DNA of 64,000 bases from Rhizobacter terrae (GTDB lineage: Bacteria > Pseudomonadota > Gammaproteobacteria > Burkholderiales > Burkholderiaceae_C). The notes under the pieces are model-generated. The model saw nothing but the letters and a program-made list of their open reading frames with translations, was not told where the DNA came from and searched no databases. Each line of letters starts with the position of its first letter. Position 1 is the stretch's first letter. The DNA lies in the NCBI RefSeq assembly GCF_003852895.1, contig NZ_QUSW01000002.1:1-64000 (forward strand). Reading direction: 5' to 3'. The translations under genes and the position numbers were made by a program. Positions 17,585 to 27,350 of the stretch are shown one piece after another.

Positions 17585-18616
17585 TCATGCGCTCTGCCTC
17601 TCGATGATCTCGAACCCGATGTCCACGACGCGATCCTTCACTGCCCTGCCCTCGGCACGATCCACGATGAACTGCGCTGCCTTGCGGCCGATGGCGGTGC
17701 CATCGACGCGCACCGTGGTGAGCGACGGCAGCACATCGGCGGCGAAGTCGAGATCGCCGAAGCCCATCACCGACAACTGCTCCGGCACAGGAATGCGCCT
17801 CGATCGCGCCTCGGTCACGACGCCCAGGGCCAGCAGGTCCGAACTGCAGAACACCGCATCGAAATCCTTCCGGCTCGACAGCAGCTCGCTCAGCGCCTCG
17901 CGGCCGGATCGCAGAGTCGTCGGCGCAGGCACATTCATCACCGTGACCGCAGGCAAGTGGGCACTCCTGGCAGCGGCCACGACACCTTGCGTGCGGCGCG
18001 CAGCACGCTCATCGTCGCCGGACACGACAGCGAGTTTGGTCCGGCCCCGCGCCTTGAAGTAGGCCACTGCCGCACGCCCCACTTGCTCATGCGAGAAGCC
18101 CACGAGCATGTCGATCGGCGATGGCGTGAGGTCCCAGGTTTCCACGACCGGAATGCCCGCCGCCTTCAGCCGCTGACGCCCCTGCTCCGAATGCATGATG
18201 CCCGTGAGCACGATGCCATCAGGCCGCCGGCCGATGATCGCGTCCAGCAGCGCGTCTTCGCGAGAGTCGGCATAGCCGCTTTGCCCCAGCATGAGCTGGT
18301 AGCCCTTCTCCGCCAAAGCCTCGGTCAGCGACTGGATGGTCTCCAGGAACACCGGCCCCGCGATGGTCGGCACCACGGCAGCCACGAGCTTGCTTCGCGA
18401 GGACGCCAGCGACCCGGCGAGCCGATTGGGCACATAGCCCGTCTTGGCAATCGCGTCCTGGACCTTCTTGCGAACCTCTTCGGACACCTGATCCGGCGTA
18501 TTCAGAGCACGCGATGCCGTGATCGGCGCCACCCCAGCGATGCGCGCCACCTCATGCAAGGTGACGGCACCGGTGCCTCGACGACTGCGGCGTGCGGGAG
18601 TAGGGTCAGCAGACAT
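17585..18616 (-). CDS. LacI-family transcriptional repressor of the glucarate operon
   Basis: 343-aa regulator. The N-terminal helix-turn-helix (VTLHEVARIAGVAPITASRALN, about 18-39) and the hinge helix with YVPNRLAGSLAS are standard LacI family, followed by a periplasmic-binding-protein-like ligand domain to the C-terminus. It resembles GntR (gluconate) repressors in overall pattern. The gene is on the same strand as the glucarate genes, with the operator in the 124-base gap, so glucarate or a pathway intermediate is the probable inducer. Confidence 0.9.
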   Translation of the reverse strand: MSADPTPARRSRRGTGAVTLHEVARIAGVAPITASRALNTPDQVSEEVRKKVQDAIAKTGYVPNRLAGSLASSRSKLVAAVVPTIAGPVFLETIQSLTEALAEKGYQLMLGQSGYADSREDALLDAIIGRRPDGIVLTGIMHSEQGRQRLKAAGIPVVETWDLTPSPIDMLVGFSHEQVGRAAVAYFKARGRTKLAVVSGDDERAARRTQGVVAAARSAHLPAVTVMNVPAPTTLRSGREALSELLSSRKDFDAVFCSSDLLALGVVTEARSRRIPVPEQLSVMGFGDLDFAADVLPSLTTVRVDGTAIGRKAAQFIVDRAEGRAVKDRVVDIGFEIIERQSA

Positions 18617-18672
18617 GGGCCGGGATCATAGAACCTTGCCCAAACCCAACGCCACAACAGCAAAGGCACAAA

Positions 18673-18701
18673 GAAAAACCGCGCCCCATCGGAGGCGCGG
18701 T
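18673..18701 (-). terminator. Rho-independent terminator of the RND operon
   Basis: Read on the minus strand, an 8-bp GC-rich stem ACCGCGCC / GGCGCGGT is followed by TTTTT. It lies just downstream of the RND pump stop codon and upstream of the LacI gene, so it separates the two transcription units. Confidence 0.85.
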
Positions 18702-18720
18702 CATCAAAAGGAGCGAAAAG

Positions 18721-21700
18721 CTATTCCTTGTCAGCCGGCATGAACCCGGCATCCCGATGCGCGGGCACCGCGCCACCCGCAGCCTCATCCGAAGACAAAG
18801 CCTTGCGCTTGAAGCGAGCCGAGATGCCTTCCACGTAGCTGTAGAGCACCGGCACCACCACCAGCGTCAGCAGCGTCGACGTGATCACGCCGCCGATGAT
18901 CGCCCGCCCCATCGGCGCCTGGATCTCGCCGCCTTCGTTCAGGGCCAGCGCCAGCGGCAGCATGCCGAATACCATCGCCGCGGTGGTCATCATGATCGGG
19001 CGCATCCGCACCAGGCCGGCCTGCAAGAGCGCATCGGCCACACCCAGGCCGGCCTTGCGGGCATGGTTGGCAAAGTCCACCAGCAGGATCGCGTTCTTCG
19101 TCACCAGGCCCATCAGCATCACCAGCCCGATCATCGAGAACAGGTTCAGCGTCGAGCCCGAGATCAGCAGCGCCAGCATCACCCCGATGAGCGCCAGCGG
19201 CAGCGACGCCATGATCGCCAGCGGCTGCAGGAAACTGCCGAACTGCGAGGCCAGCACGATGTAGATGAAGATCACCGCGGCGGCCAGCGCCATCAGTACA
19301 CCGGTGAAGGCCTCGGCCTGGTCCTTGGTCTGCCCGCCCACGTCGAAGCGGTAGCCCGGCGGCAGCTGGGTCTCCTTGACGATCTTCTGCACGTCCGCGC
19401 CCACGTCACCGCTGGGCCGTCCCTGCGCACCCGCGTAGATCGCCTGGCGGCGCTGCAGATCCTGCCGCTTGATGACCTCGGGGTTCACCACCGGCACGAT
19501 GTCCGCCACGCGCGACAGCGTGATCGGCGTGCCGTCCTTCGCGTAGGCCACGGGCAGGTTGTCCAGCTGTGCGACGCTCTCGCGCGAGCCTTGCGGCAGG
19601 CGCAGTTCCACCTCCACCTGCTCGCCGTCGGGCGCCGTCCAGTACGTCGCCACGTCGCCATTGACGAAGCTGCGCAGGCTCGCCGCGATCTGGCTCGAGG
19701 TGAGACCCAGCTCCCGCACCGCATCATGCTTGGGCCGCACCGCGAAAGCCGGCAGGCCAGGCTTCACCGAGGTGGTCAGGTCGGCAATGCCCTTGACCTT
19801 CGCCACCTTGTCGCGCAGCCGCAGCACCTCGGTCTCCAGCACCTTCGGGTCCGGGCCCAGCAGCGCCACGTAGATCGGCAGGTTGCCCAGCGACACATCG
19901 ATGCCGGGAATCGGCTTGAGCGCATCGCGCAGGGCGCCTTCCATCTGCTGCTGCGAGCGCTTGCGCTCATGCGGCTTCACCAGCTGGATGCTCAGCGATG
20001 CACCATTGCGCGCCGAGCTGCCCGTGTCGCCCACCGTGGACGACAGCATGCGCACCTCGGGGAACTTGCGCACCACCTCCTCGATCTGCGCGAGCTTCTC
20101 GCTGCCGCGCTGCAGGCTGGTGCCCACGGGCATGGTCACGTTGATCTGGATGTAGCTGTTGTCCGTCTCGGGGATGAACTCTGTGCCCACCATCGGCGCC
20201 AACATGATCGCAACGACGAAGCTACCCACGCCCGCCAGCGCCACCACCCCTCGGTGCGTAAGAGTGGCAAACCGCAGGCGGCGCTTTTGCGTCTTGTCGC
20301 GCCGGCCTTGCGCATCGAACGGGCGGCCGAACGCGGGCAGGAAGAAGATGCGGTAGCGGCTGGTCGAGAACACCCATCGGATGAGCTTCTCGTAGATCGT
20401 GTGCATCAGGTCCAGCACCTTGTCCGTGCCCACCATCAGGTGGCGCAGGCCCGGCACGCGCATCAGCGGGTTCTTCGGCGGGTCCTTCCACACGCTGGAC
20501 AGCATCGGGTCGAGCGTGAAGCTCACGAACAGCGACACCAGCACGGCCACCGTCACGGTGATGCCGAAGGGGAAGAAGAACTTGCCCACGATGCCCTTCA
20601 TGAAGGCCACCGGCACGAACACCGCGCAGATGGCGAAGGTCGTGGCCATCACCGCCAGGCCGATCTCGTCGGTGCCTTCGCGGGCCGCAGTGACGTGGTC
20701 CTTGCCCATGTGCACGTGCCGCACGATGTTCTCCCGCACCACGATGGCATCGTCGATCAGGAGTCCGATGCACAGGCTCAGCGCCATCATCGTCATGAAA
20801 TTCAGCGTGAAGCCGAAGGCATACACGGCGATGAAGGACGAGATCACCGCGATGGGCAGCGTGAGCCCGGTGATGACCGTGCTGCGCCACGAGTGCAGGA
20901 AGAGGAACACGATCGCCACCGTCAGCAGCGCACCTTCGATCAGCGTGCGCTTCACGCCCGCGAGCGAGTCGCGCACCCAGTCGCTGTCGGCGTACACGAG
21001 GCGCAGCTCGACGCCCGGCGGCAGCGACTTGCGCAGCTCCTCCGCCGCTTCCTTGATGCCCTCGCCGGTCTCGACGATGTTGGCGTCCTGCTGCTTGAAC
21101 ACGTTGAAGGAAATCGCCGGCACGCCATCCACCCGAGAGAGGGACGTCGGCTCGCGCTCGCGCTCCACCAGCGTGCCCAGGTCGCCCAGGCGCACGACCT
21201 CGCCATTGCGCGTGGCCACCACCACGTCGGCGAAGGCCTTCGCGTCCTGGATCTTGCCCTCCACGCGGACGATGGTGTCCTCGCGCGGACCGCTCAGCAG
21301 GCCCACCGGCATGTCGGCGTTGGCGCGCACCATCGCCGCCGACACATCGGCCGGCGTGAGCTGGTTGGCGCGCAGGCGCTGCGGGTCCAGGTCGATGCGC
21401 ACCTGCCGCACAGTCAGGCCGCCCACATCCACCCGTGCCACCCCGCCCACGCGCTCCAGGCGCTTGCGCACGATCTGGTCAGCCAGCAGCGACAGCTCGC
21501 GCGAGCTGCGGTTGGTGGACAGCAGCGACAGGTAGACCGTCGGCTGCGCGTTGTCGCCGTCGAAGCGGCCGACGAAGGGCGTCTTCGCATCGCGCGGGAA
21601 GCCGGCCTGCACGCCGGCGATCTTGTCGCGCACGTCCTGCACGGCGCGCGTCATGTCGGCGCTGAGCTGGAACTCGACCACCGTTTCGCTGCGACCCTCG

Positions 21701-21954
21701 AAGCTGTTGGAGCGGATCATCTTCACGCCGGCGATGCCGTTGAGCGCGAGCTCGATGGGCCGGGTGAGCTCCGTCTCGATGGCCTCGGGCGATGCCCCCG
21801 GATAGGCCACGCTCACGAACACGATGGGCGGCGAGATGTCAGGCAGGCGCTCGACGCGCAGCTGGCTGTACGAGAACAACCCGAGCACGCACAGCGCCAG
21901 CATGACCATGGTGGCGAAGACGGGGTTGTTGATGGAGACGCGGGTGAACCACAT
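18721..21954 (-). CDS. RND-family efflux pump inner-membrane transporter (HAE1 type)
   Basis: 1077-aa proton-driven pump with the AcrB architecture: one N-terminal helix, a large periplasmic porter domain, helices 2-6, a second periplasmic domain and helices 8-12. The proton-relay residues are visible as the Asp pair in CIGLLIDDAIVV and the Lys in MGLVTKNAILLVDFA. A charged cytoplasmic insertion (GRPFDAQGRRDKTQKRR) lies in the central loop. The adaptor gene precedes it by 62 bases; no TolC-like channel is encoded nearby, so a shared one is presumably used. Substrates are not predictable from sequence. Confidence 0.93.
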   Translation of the reverse strand: MWFTRVSINNPVFATMVMLALCVLGLFSYSQLRVERLPDISPPIVFVSVAYPGASPEAIETELTRPIELALNGIAGVKMIRSNSFEGRSETVVEFQLSADMTRAVQDVRDKIAGVQAGFPRDAKTPFVGRFDGDNAQPTVYLSLLSTNRSSRELSLLADQIVRKRLERVGGVARVDVGGLTVRQVRIDLDPQRLRANQLTPADVSAAMVRANADMPVGLLSGPREDTIVRVEGKIQDAKAFADVVVATRNGEVVRLGDLGTLVEREREPTSLSRVDGVPAISFNVFKQQDANIVETGEGIKEAAEELRKSLPPGVELRLVYADSDWVRDSLAGVKRTLIEGALLTVAIVFLFLHSWRSTVITGLTLPIAVISSFIAVYAFGFTLNFMTMMALSLCIGLLIDDAIVVRENIVRHVHMGKDHVTAAREGTDEIGLAVMATTFAICAVFVPVAFMKGIVGKFFFPFGITVTVAVLVSLFVSFTLDPMLSSVWKDPPKNPLMRVPGLRHLMVGTDKVLDLMHTIYEKLIRWVFSTSRYRIFFLPAFGRPFDAQGRRDKTQKRRLRFATLTHRGVVALAGVGSFVVAIMLAPMVGTEFIPETDNSYIQINVTMPVGTSLQRGSEKLAQIEEVVRKFPEVRMLSSTVGDTGSSARNGASLSIQLVKPHERKRSQQQMEGALRDALKPIPGIDVSLGNLPIYVALLGPDPKVLETEVLRLRDKVAKVKGIADLTTSVKPGLPAFAVRPKHDAVRELGLTSSQIAASLRSFVNGDVATYWTAPDGEQVEVELRLPQGSRESVAQLDNLPVAYAKDGTPITLSRVADIVPVVNPEVIKRQDLQRRQAIYAGAQGRPSGDVGADVQKIVKETQLPPGYRFDVGGQTKDQAEAFTGVLMALAAAVIFIYIVLASQFGSFLQPLAIMASLPLALIGVMLALLISGSTLNLFSMIGLVMLMGLVTKNAILLVDFANHARKAGLGVADALLQAGLVRMRPIMMTTAAMVFGMLPLALALNEGGEIQAPMGRAIIGGVITSTLLTLVVVPVLYSYVEGISARFKRKALSSDEAAGGAVPAHRDAGFMPADKE

Positions 21955-22016
21955 GGGAGGCTCCCGTTGGAATCAAGAGAGCGCGCGCCCTCGTGGGGCG
22001 CGCGCCGAGGCGGTGC

Positions 22017-23264
22017 TTACGACTTGCCGGCCGTGCCGTTGGAGGCGGCGGCCGATGCGTTGGGTGCGGCGCGCTGCGCGACCACCTTGGCCGGCGCGCC
22101 TTCCTTGAGGTTGTCGAAGCGGGCTGCGAGAACCGTCACGTCGGGCTGCAGGCCCTTGGTCACCTCGATGCGGCCGCCGTTGGGATCGCGGCGGCCGGTG
22201 ATGATGATGCGGCGCACCAGGGCATCGTTCTCCACCGTCCACACGTAGTCCTGGCCGGACGCCTGGCCCACGGCGGACATCGGCAGGCTCATGCGCGAGG
22301 TGTCGTCGCCCAGCTTGACGGTGGCCTGCGCGTACTGGCCGGCGCGGAACTGCTCCTGCTTGTTGTCCAGCACCACCACCACGCCGATGGCCCGCGTGCC
22401 GGCCTCGGCGGCGGGCGCGATGCGGTCGATGCGGCCGTTCACCGGCTTGTCCTGTCCTTCCACCTTGACCAGTACCTGCTGGCCCGGCGACAGGCGCGAC
22501 ACCTCGTGCGTGCCCACGGTACCGGCCAGTTCCAGGGTGGAGAGGTCAACCACCGTCAGCAGTTGCTGCTCGGCGCTCACCTTCTCGCCGGGCACCACGT
22601 GGCGCTTGCCGACGATGCCGGCGATGGGCGACACCAGCGCCGCCTCGCGGACCCCCAGTTTGGTGGTGGCCAGCTGCGCCTGCGCCGACTTGAGCTGGGC
22701 GCGGGCGGCATCCAGCTTGGCCTGCGATGACTGCAAGGCAGTGGTGGAAATGAAGTTCTGGCTGGCCAGGCCGTTGTTGGCGGCGTGCTGGCGTTCTGCA
22801 TCGGCCAGGTTCACCTGCGCCTGCTCGACGGCGGCGGAGCGGTCAGCCACGCGGGTCTGCAGGTCGGCCAGGTCGATGTCGCCCAGCGACTGCCCGGCCT
22901 TGACGCGAGCCCCTTCGGCCACGCTCAAGCCCAGCAGCGTGCCCGAGGCCTTGGCCCGGATGACCGCCGTGCGCGGCGCCACCAGCGGACCGGAGAATTC
23001 GATGACCAGCGGCATGGGCGCCAAGCTGGGCTTGACCACCTCCGACGGCACGAATTCGAGCGCGACGGGTTTGTCCTTGGGGCCAGGCCCCTTGGAGCCA
23101 TTGCCCGATCGTGGCGCCAGCGCCAGGGCAATGCCCGCCACCAGCACGATGCCGATGGTTCCGCCCACCCACAGCCGGCGCTTGTTCGCACGCGGCTGCG
23201 GACCCGCTCCTGACGTTTCAAGGCCTTGTGAGCCGATGAAACCTTGGTTGTCTGATGTAGTCAT
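22017..23264 (-). CDS. RND efflux periplasmic adaptor (membrane fusion protein)
   Basis: 415-aa adaptor linking the pump to an outer-membrane channel. A single N-terminal membrane anchor (WVGGTIGIVLVAGIALAL, about 30-47) replaces a lipid anchor. Then come the lipoyl halves (ASGTLLGLSVAEGARVKAGQSL and the matching ALVSPIAGIVGKRHVVPGEKVS), a coiled-coil hairpin between them, and the beta-barrel and membrane-proximal domains. It is the first gene of the two-gene operon. A long hydrophilic cytoplasmic tail of about 28 residues precedes the anchor. Confidence 0.92.
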   Translation of the reverse strand: MTTSDNQGFIGSQGLETSGAGPQPRANKRRLWVGGTIGIVLVAGIALALAPRSGNGSKGPGPKDKPVALEFVPSEVVKPSLAPMPLVIEFSGPLVAPRTAVIRAKASGTLLGLSVAEGARVKAGQSLGDIDLADLQTRVADRSAAVEQAQVNLADAERQHAANNGLASQNFISTTALQSSQAKLDAARAQLKSAQAQLATTKLGVREAALVSPIAGIVGKRHVVPGEKVSAEQQLLTVVDLSTLELAGTVGTHEVSRLSPGQQVLVKVEGQDKPVNGRIDRIAPAAEAGTRAIGVVVVLDNKQEQFRAGQYAQATVKLGDDTSRMSLPMSAVGQASGQDYVWTVENDALVRRIIITGRRDPNGGRIEVTKGLQPDVTVLAARFDNLKEGAPAKVVAQRAAPNASAAASNGTAGKS

Positions 23265-23412
23265 GCCGCCAGTTTAGGCAACACCCCCGGGGCTTCGCCA
23301 TCCCTTGCGACAGAGTGCAGATTGCGGACCCCAAGACGCGGAGACAGCCGACAAAACGGTGGAACCGGGGGATGAAATGCGGATCGGCGGACAAGCTCGC
23401 CGGCTGCGAGCC

Positions 23413-24519
23413 TCAGTTCGGCCGGCCGTCGGCCTTGATCTTGGGCGTCGCCACCCGCACGTCGCCGCATTGCGCCCGGTACATGAGCGCATGGTCCATC
23501 AGCACCAGGGCCAGCATGGCCTCGGCGATCGGCGTGGCGCGAATACCCACGCAGGGATCATGGCGGCCAAAGGTTTCCACGATGGCCGGCTGGCCTTCCA
23601 GGTCGATGGAGTGGCGCGGACTGCGGATGGAGCTGGTCGGCTTGATGGCGATGGACACGGTGATGTCCTGCCCGGTGGAGATGCCGCCCAGCACGCCGCC
23701 GGCGTTGTTGCTCATGAAGCCCTCGGGCGTCAGCTCGTCGCCGTGGGTGGTGCCGCGCTGCGACACGCTGCCGAAGCCGGCACCGATCTCCACGCCCTTG
23801 ACGGCGTTGATGCCCATCATCGCGTAGGCGATGTCGGCGTCCAGCTTGTCGAACAGCGGCTGGCCCAGGCCCACCGGCACGTTGCGGGCGAACACGTTGA
23901 TGCGCGCGCCGCAGCTGTCGCCGTCCTTGCGAAGCTCGTCCATGTAGGCCTCGAGCTGGGGGATGTCGCTCTCGTTGGGTGCGAAGAACGGGTTGTTCGG
24001 GACGTGGTCCAGCGACTCGAACGGAATGGCGATGTCGCCCAGCTGCGCCATGTAGCCCACGAAGCGCGTGCCGTACTGCTTGGCCAGCCACTTGCGGGCC
24101 ACGGCCCCGGCGCCGACCATCGGGGCGGTCAGGCGGGCGGAAGAACGCCCACCGCCGCGCGGATCGCGGATGCCGTACTTGTGCCAGTAGGTGTAGTCGG
24201 CATGGCCGGGGCGGAAGGTCTGGGCGATGTTGCCGTAGTCCTTGCTGCGCTGGTCGGTGTTGCGGATCAGGAGGCAGATCGGCGTGCCGGTGGTCTTGCC
24301 CTCGTAGACGCCGGAGAGGATCTCCACGGCATCAGGTTCGTTGCGCTGCGTCACGTGGCGCGAGGTGCCGGGGCGCCGCCGGTCCAGCTCGGGCTGGATG
24401 TCGGCCTCGCTGAGCTCCATGCCCGGGGGACATCCGTCGATCACGCAACCAATGGCGGGGCCATGGCTTTCGCCGAAGTTGGTGACCTTGAAGAGGTTGC
24501 CGAAGGTGCTGCCGGACAT
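23413..24519 (-). CDS. aroC: Chorismate synthase
   Basis: 368-aa FMN-dependent enzyme making chorismate from 5-enolpyruvylshikimate-3-phosphate, the last common step of aromatic amino-acid synthesis. Signature segments are [18 protein letters not shown] near the N-terminus, the Arg-rich [15 protein letters not shown], and the C-terminal [17 protein letters not shown]. Length is typical. It stands alone between the RND operon and the CBS-domain gene. Confidence 0.96.
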   Translation of the reverse strand: MSGSTFGNLFKVTNFGESHGPAIGCVIDGCPPGMELSEADIQPELDRRRPGTSRHVTQRNEPDAVEILSGVYEGKTTGTPICLLIRNTDQRSKDYGNIAQTFRPGHADYTYWHKYGIRDPRGGGRSSARLTAPMVGAGAVARKWLAKQYGTRFVGYMAQLGDIAIPFESLDHVPNNPFFAPNESDIPQLEAYMDELRKDGDSCGARINVFARNVPVGLGQPLFDKLDADIAYAMMGINAVKGVEIGAGFGSVSQRGTTHGDELTPEGFMSNNAGGVLGGISTGQDITVSIAIKPTSSIRSPRHSIDLEGQPAIVETFGRHDPCVGIRATPIAEAMLALVLMDHALMYRAQCGDVRVATPKIKADGRPN

Positions 24520-24609
24520 GGATGCGGTCGAGGAGAGGAAGAACTCTTGATTTTACCGGGCCGCCCCTTGCTCCCGCCTGAGTGGCCGCAGGGTGAAACC
24601 ACAAAGAAA

Positions 24610-24631
24610 AACACCGCCCGCAGGCGGCGTT
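24610..24631 (-). terminator. Rho-independent terminator after the CBS-domain gene
   Basis: On the minus strand a 9-bp stem with one mismatch (AACGCCGCC / GGCGGTGTT, loop TGCG) runs into TTTTTCTTTG. It lies 18 bases after the CBS-domain stop and upstream of aroC, so the two genes are probably transcribed separately. Confidence 0.75.
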
Positions 24632-24649
24632 TCATGGAATCCGGTCCGA

Positions 24650-25123
24650 TCAGCCCGCCGCGGCCTGCTGCTGCTCGTCGCGCGTCTCGTCCACCGGCCA
24701 GTCGCGGATGTAGGCCTTGAGCATGCGGTTCTCGAAGTCCTGGCTGTCCACCACCGCCTTGGCCACGTCGTAGAAGGAGATCACGCCCATCAGCGTGCGC
24801 TGGGTCATCACCGGCATGTAGCGGGCGTGGCGGCCCAGCATCATGCGGCGGACTTCGTCGATCTCGGTCTCGGGGGTGCAGGTCAGCGGGTGGTCGTCCA
24901 TCACCGTGCGGACCAGGGTGCTGCCCACCGTGCCGCCGTTGCGCACCACCGACTGGATGACTTCACGGAAGGTGAGCATGCCGGCCAGTTCGCCGTGTTC
25001 CATCACCACCAGGGAGCCGATGTCGTTCTCGGCCATGGTCTGCACCGCCAATGCCAGGGCCTGATCGGGCGAGACGGTGAAGAGCGTTCCGCCTTTCACG
25101 CGCAGGATGTCACTGACTTTCAT
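24650..25123 (-). CDS. CBS-domain pair protein
   Basis: 157-aa cytosolic protein made almost entirely of two CBS motifs (about 1-60 and 75-140), which bind adenine nucleotides or S-adenosylmethionine as sensors of energy state. Visible repeats are NDIGSLVVMEHGELAGMLTFREV and ARYMPVMTQRTLMGVISFYDV. The C-terminal tail is acidic and Gln-rich. It has no catalytic domain. It is divergent from the sulfhydrylase gene with 109 bases between; a TATATT hexamer on the minus strand (25164-25169) could be its -10 box. Confidence 0.88.
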   Translation of the reverse strand: MKVSDILRVKGGTLFTVSPDQALALAVQTMAENDIGSLVVMEHGELAGMLTFREVIQSVVRNGGTVGSTLVRTVMDDHPLTCTPETEIDEVRRMMLGRHARYMPVMTQRTLMGVISFYDVAKAVVDSQDFENRMLKAYIRDWPVDETRDEQQQAAAG

Positions 25124-25163
25124 AGGAAATCTCCTTGGGCGGGATCAGAAACGGACTCGGCTC

Positions 25164-25169
25164 AATATA
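25164..25169 (-). promoter_or_regulatory. Possible -10 box for the CBS-domain gene
   Basis: TATATT on the minus strand, 41 bases upstream of the start codon and the only AT-rich hexamer in an otherwise GC-rich divergent region. A TTGCTC-like -35 lies 15 bases further upstream, which is short spacing, so this is tentative. Confidence 0.3.
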
Positions 25170-25232
25170 GCCCACAATGCCGCGGAGCAACACCCCTGCT
25201 CCGACTGAAGATCGTTTTCGAGGACACCCCTC

Positions 25233-26534
25233 ATGCCCGGTTCTTCCGACCCCGCCTTCGACACCCTCGCGCTGCACGCCGGCGCCGCTCCCGACCCCGC
25301 CACCGGCGCGCGCGCCGTGCCCATCCACCTGTCCACGTCCTTCGTGTTCGAGAACAGCGAACACGCCGCGTCGCTGTTCAACATGGAGCGGGCAGGCCAC
25401 GTCTACAGCCGCATCTCCAACCCGACCAACGCGGTGCTGGAGGAGCGCGTGGCGGCGCTGGAAGGCGCCGCGGGCGCCATCGCCACGGCCAGCGGGCAGG
25501 CCGCGCTGCACCTGGCGATCTGCACACTGGCAGGCGCCGGCTCGCACATCGTGGCCAGCTCGGCGCTGTACGGCGGCTCACACAACTTGCTCCACTACAC
25601 GCTCTCACGATTCGGGGTGGAGACCACCTTCGTGAAGCCGGGCGACATCGACGGCTGGCGCGCCGCCATCCGCCCGAACACCAGGCTGCTCTTCGGAGAG
25701 ACCCTGGGCAATCCGGGGCTGGACGTGCTGGACATCCCCACGGTGGCGGCCATCGGCCACGACCAGGGCATTCCGCTGCTGGTGGACTCGACCTTCACCA
25801 CGCCCTGGCTCATGAAGCCGCTGGACCACGGCGCCGACCTCGTCTTCCACTCGGCCACCAAGTTCCTGTCCGGCCACGGCACCGTCATCGGCGGCGTGCT
25901 GGTGGACGGCGGCCGCTTCGACTGGGACCGCTCCGGCCGATTCCCCGAGCTGACCCAGCCGTATGAGGGTTTCCACGGCATGGTCTTCAGCGAGGAAAGC
26001 ACCGTCGGCGCCTTCTCGCTGCGCGCCCGCCGCGAAGGCCTGCGCGACTTCGGCGCCTGCATGAGCCCGCACACGGCCTGGCTCATCCTGCAGGGCATCG
26101 AGACCTTGCCGCTGCGCATGGCGCGGCATGTGGAGAACACCCGCAAGGTGGTGGGCTTCCTCGCCTCGCATGCGATGGTGGAGAGCGTGGGCTACCCCGA
26201 GCTGGAAAGCCACCCCAGCCATGCGCTGGCGAAACGGCTTCTGCCTCGCGGCTGCGGCTCGGTGTTCAGCTTCAACCTCAAGGGCAGCCGCGAACAGGGC
26301 AAGGCCTTCATCGAAGCGCTGAAGATCTTCTCGCACCTGGCCAACGTGGGCGACTGCCGCTCGCTGGTCATCCACCCCGCATCGACCACGCACTTCCGCA
26401 TGGACGATGCTGCACTCGCACAAGCGGGCATCACGCCGGGCACCATCCGGCTGTCCATCGGCCTGGAAGACCCGGACGACCTCATCGACGACCTCAAGCG
26501 CGCCCTGAAGACGGCCGAGAAGGCGGTGCGCTGA
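25233..26534 (+). CDS. metY: O-acetylhomoserine sulfhydrylase / aminocarboxypropyltransferase
   Basis: 433-aa PLP enzyme of the Cys/Met metabolism family (fold type I) that makes homocysteine from an activated homoserine and sulphide. Family motifs are YSRISNPTNAVLEERVA near residue 55, the active-site Lys K210 in HSATKFLSGHG, and the C-terminal GDCRSLVIHPASTTH. The length of about 430 aa fits MetY rather than the shorter MetZ/MetB; O-succinylhomoserine as substrate cannot be excluded. Its stop overlaps the next start (TGATG), so it is co-translated with the alpha/beta hydrolase. Confidence 0.9.
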   Translation: MPGSSDPAFDTLALHAGAAPDPATGARAVPIHLSTSFVFENSEHAASLFNMERAGHVYSRISNPTNAVLEERVAALEGAAGAIATASGQAALHLAICTLAGAGSHIVASSALYGGSHNLLHYTLSRFGVETTFVKPGDIDGWRAAIRPNTRLLFGETLGNPGLDVLDIPTVAAIGHDQGIPLLVDSTFTTPWLMKPLDHGADLVFHSATKFLSGHGTVIGGVLVDGGRFDWDRSGRFPELTQPYEGFHGMVFSEESTVGAFSLRARREGLRDFGACMSPHTAWLILQGIETLPLRMARHVENTRKVVGFLASHAMVESVGYPELESHPSHALAKRLLPRGCGSVFSFNLKGSREQGKAFIEALKIFSHLANVGDCRSLVIHPASTTHFRMDDAALAQAGITPGTIRLSIGLEDPDDLIDDLKRALKTAEKAVR

Positions 26535-27334
26535 TGAAGCTCGACGTCAACGGCCGCCAGGCCTACGCCTACACCGGCGGCAAGCCCTTCGACCCCACCC
26601 TGCCCTGCATGGTGTTCATCCATGGTGCGATGCACGACCACAGCGTGTGGACCCTGCTCGCGCGCTGGGCGGCACACCATGGGTACGGCGTGCTCGCCAT
26701 CGACCAGCCCGGCCATGGGCGCAGCGAAGGCCCGCTGCTGCCCGACGTGCAGGCCCTGGCCGACTGGCTGCTCGCGCTGCTGGACGCCGCCGACGTGCAG
26801 AACGCGACGCTGGTGGGCCACAGCATGGGCTCGCTGGTGGCGCTGGAAACCGCCGGCCGCGCGCCGGATCGCATCCAGCGGCTGGTGATGATCGGTACCG
26901 CCTACCCGATGAAGGTGTCCGACGCGCTCTTCAACGCCGCGCGCGAGAACCCGCACCGCGCCATCGACATGGTCAACGCCTTCTCGTTCTCCAGCACGGC
27001 AGCCAAGCCGTCCTACCCGGGCCCCGGCACCTGGCTGCACGGCGCCAACCAGGCCTTGATGCGCCGCATGCAGGCGCTGGACGATTCGACCAACCTCTTC
27101 CTGCACGACTTCACCCTCTGCGACCGGTATGCGCACGGATTGGAGGCGGCTGCCCAGGTTCGCTGCCCCGTGAGCTTCATACTGGGCGAGCGCGACCAGA
27201 TGACCTCGCCCAAGGCGACCCAGGAGATCGCCGCGGCGCTGAAGGCCCGGATCGTGACGCTTCCCGGTGGGCATTCCCTGATGCAGGAGGTGCCGGACGG
27301 GGTGTTGAATGCCGTTCGCGCGACACTCGCGTGA
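26534..27334 (+). CDS. Alpha/beta-fold hydrolase
   Basis: 266-aa hydrolase with the full catalytic triad in order: nucleophile S97 in LVGHSMGSLVALE, Asp in FILGERDQMTSP and His in LPGGHSLMQEVP. An oxyanion HGAMHDHSVW loop follows the first core strand. Translation is coupled to metY (one-base overlap). Homoserine acetyltransferase also has this fold, but this protein is shorter and lacks its typical motifs; the natural substrate is unknown. Confidence 0.85.
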   Translation: MKLDVNGRQAYAYTGGKPFDPTLPCMVFIHGAMHDHSVWTLLARWAAHHGYGVLAIDQPGHGRSEGPLLPDVQALADWLLALLDAADVQNATLVGHSMGSLVALETAGRAPDRIQRLVMIGTAYPMKVSDALFNAARENPHRAIDMVNAFSFSSTAAKPSYPGPGTWLHGANQALMRRMQALDDSTNLFLHDFTLCDRYAHGLEAAAQVRCPVSFILGERDQMTSPKATQEIAAALKARIVTLPGGHSLMQEVPDGVLNAVRATLA

Positions 27335-27350
27335 GCTGACGGAGATTGCC

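Noticed and set aside
18757-22248. 1163-codon open frame on the plus strand across the RND pump
   Set aside because: Antisense shadow of a well-supported RND transporter; composition is dominated by His, Arg, Gln and Ala with no domain.
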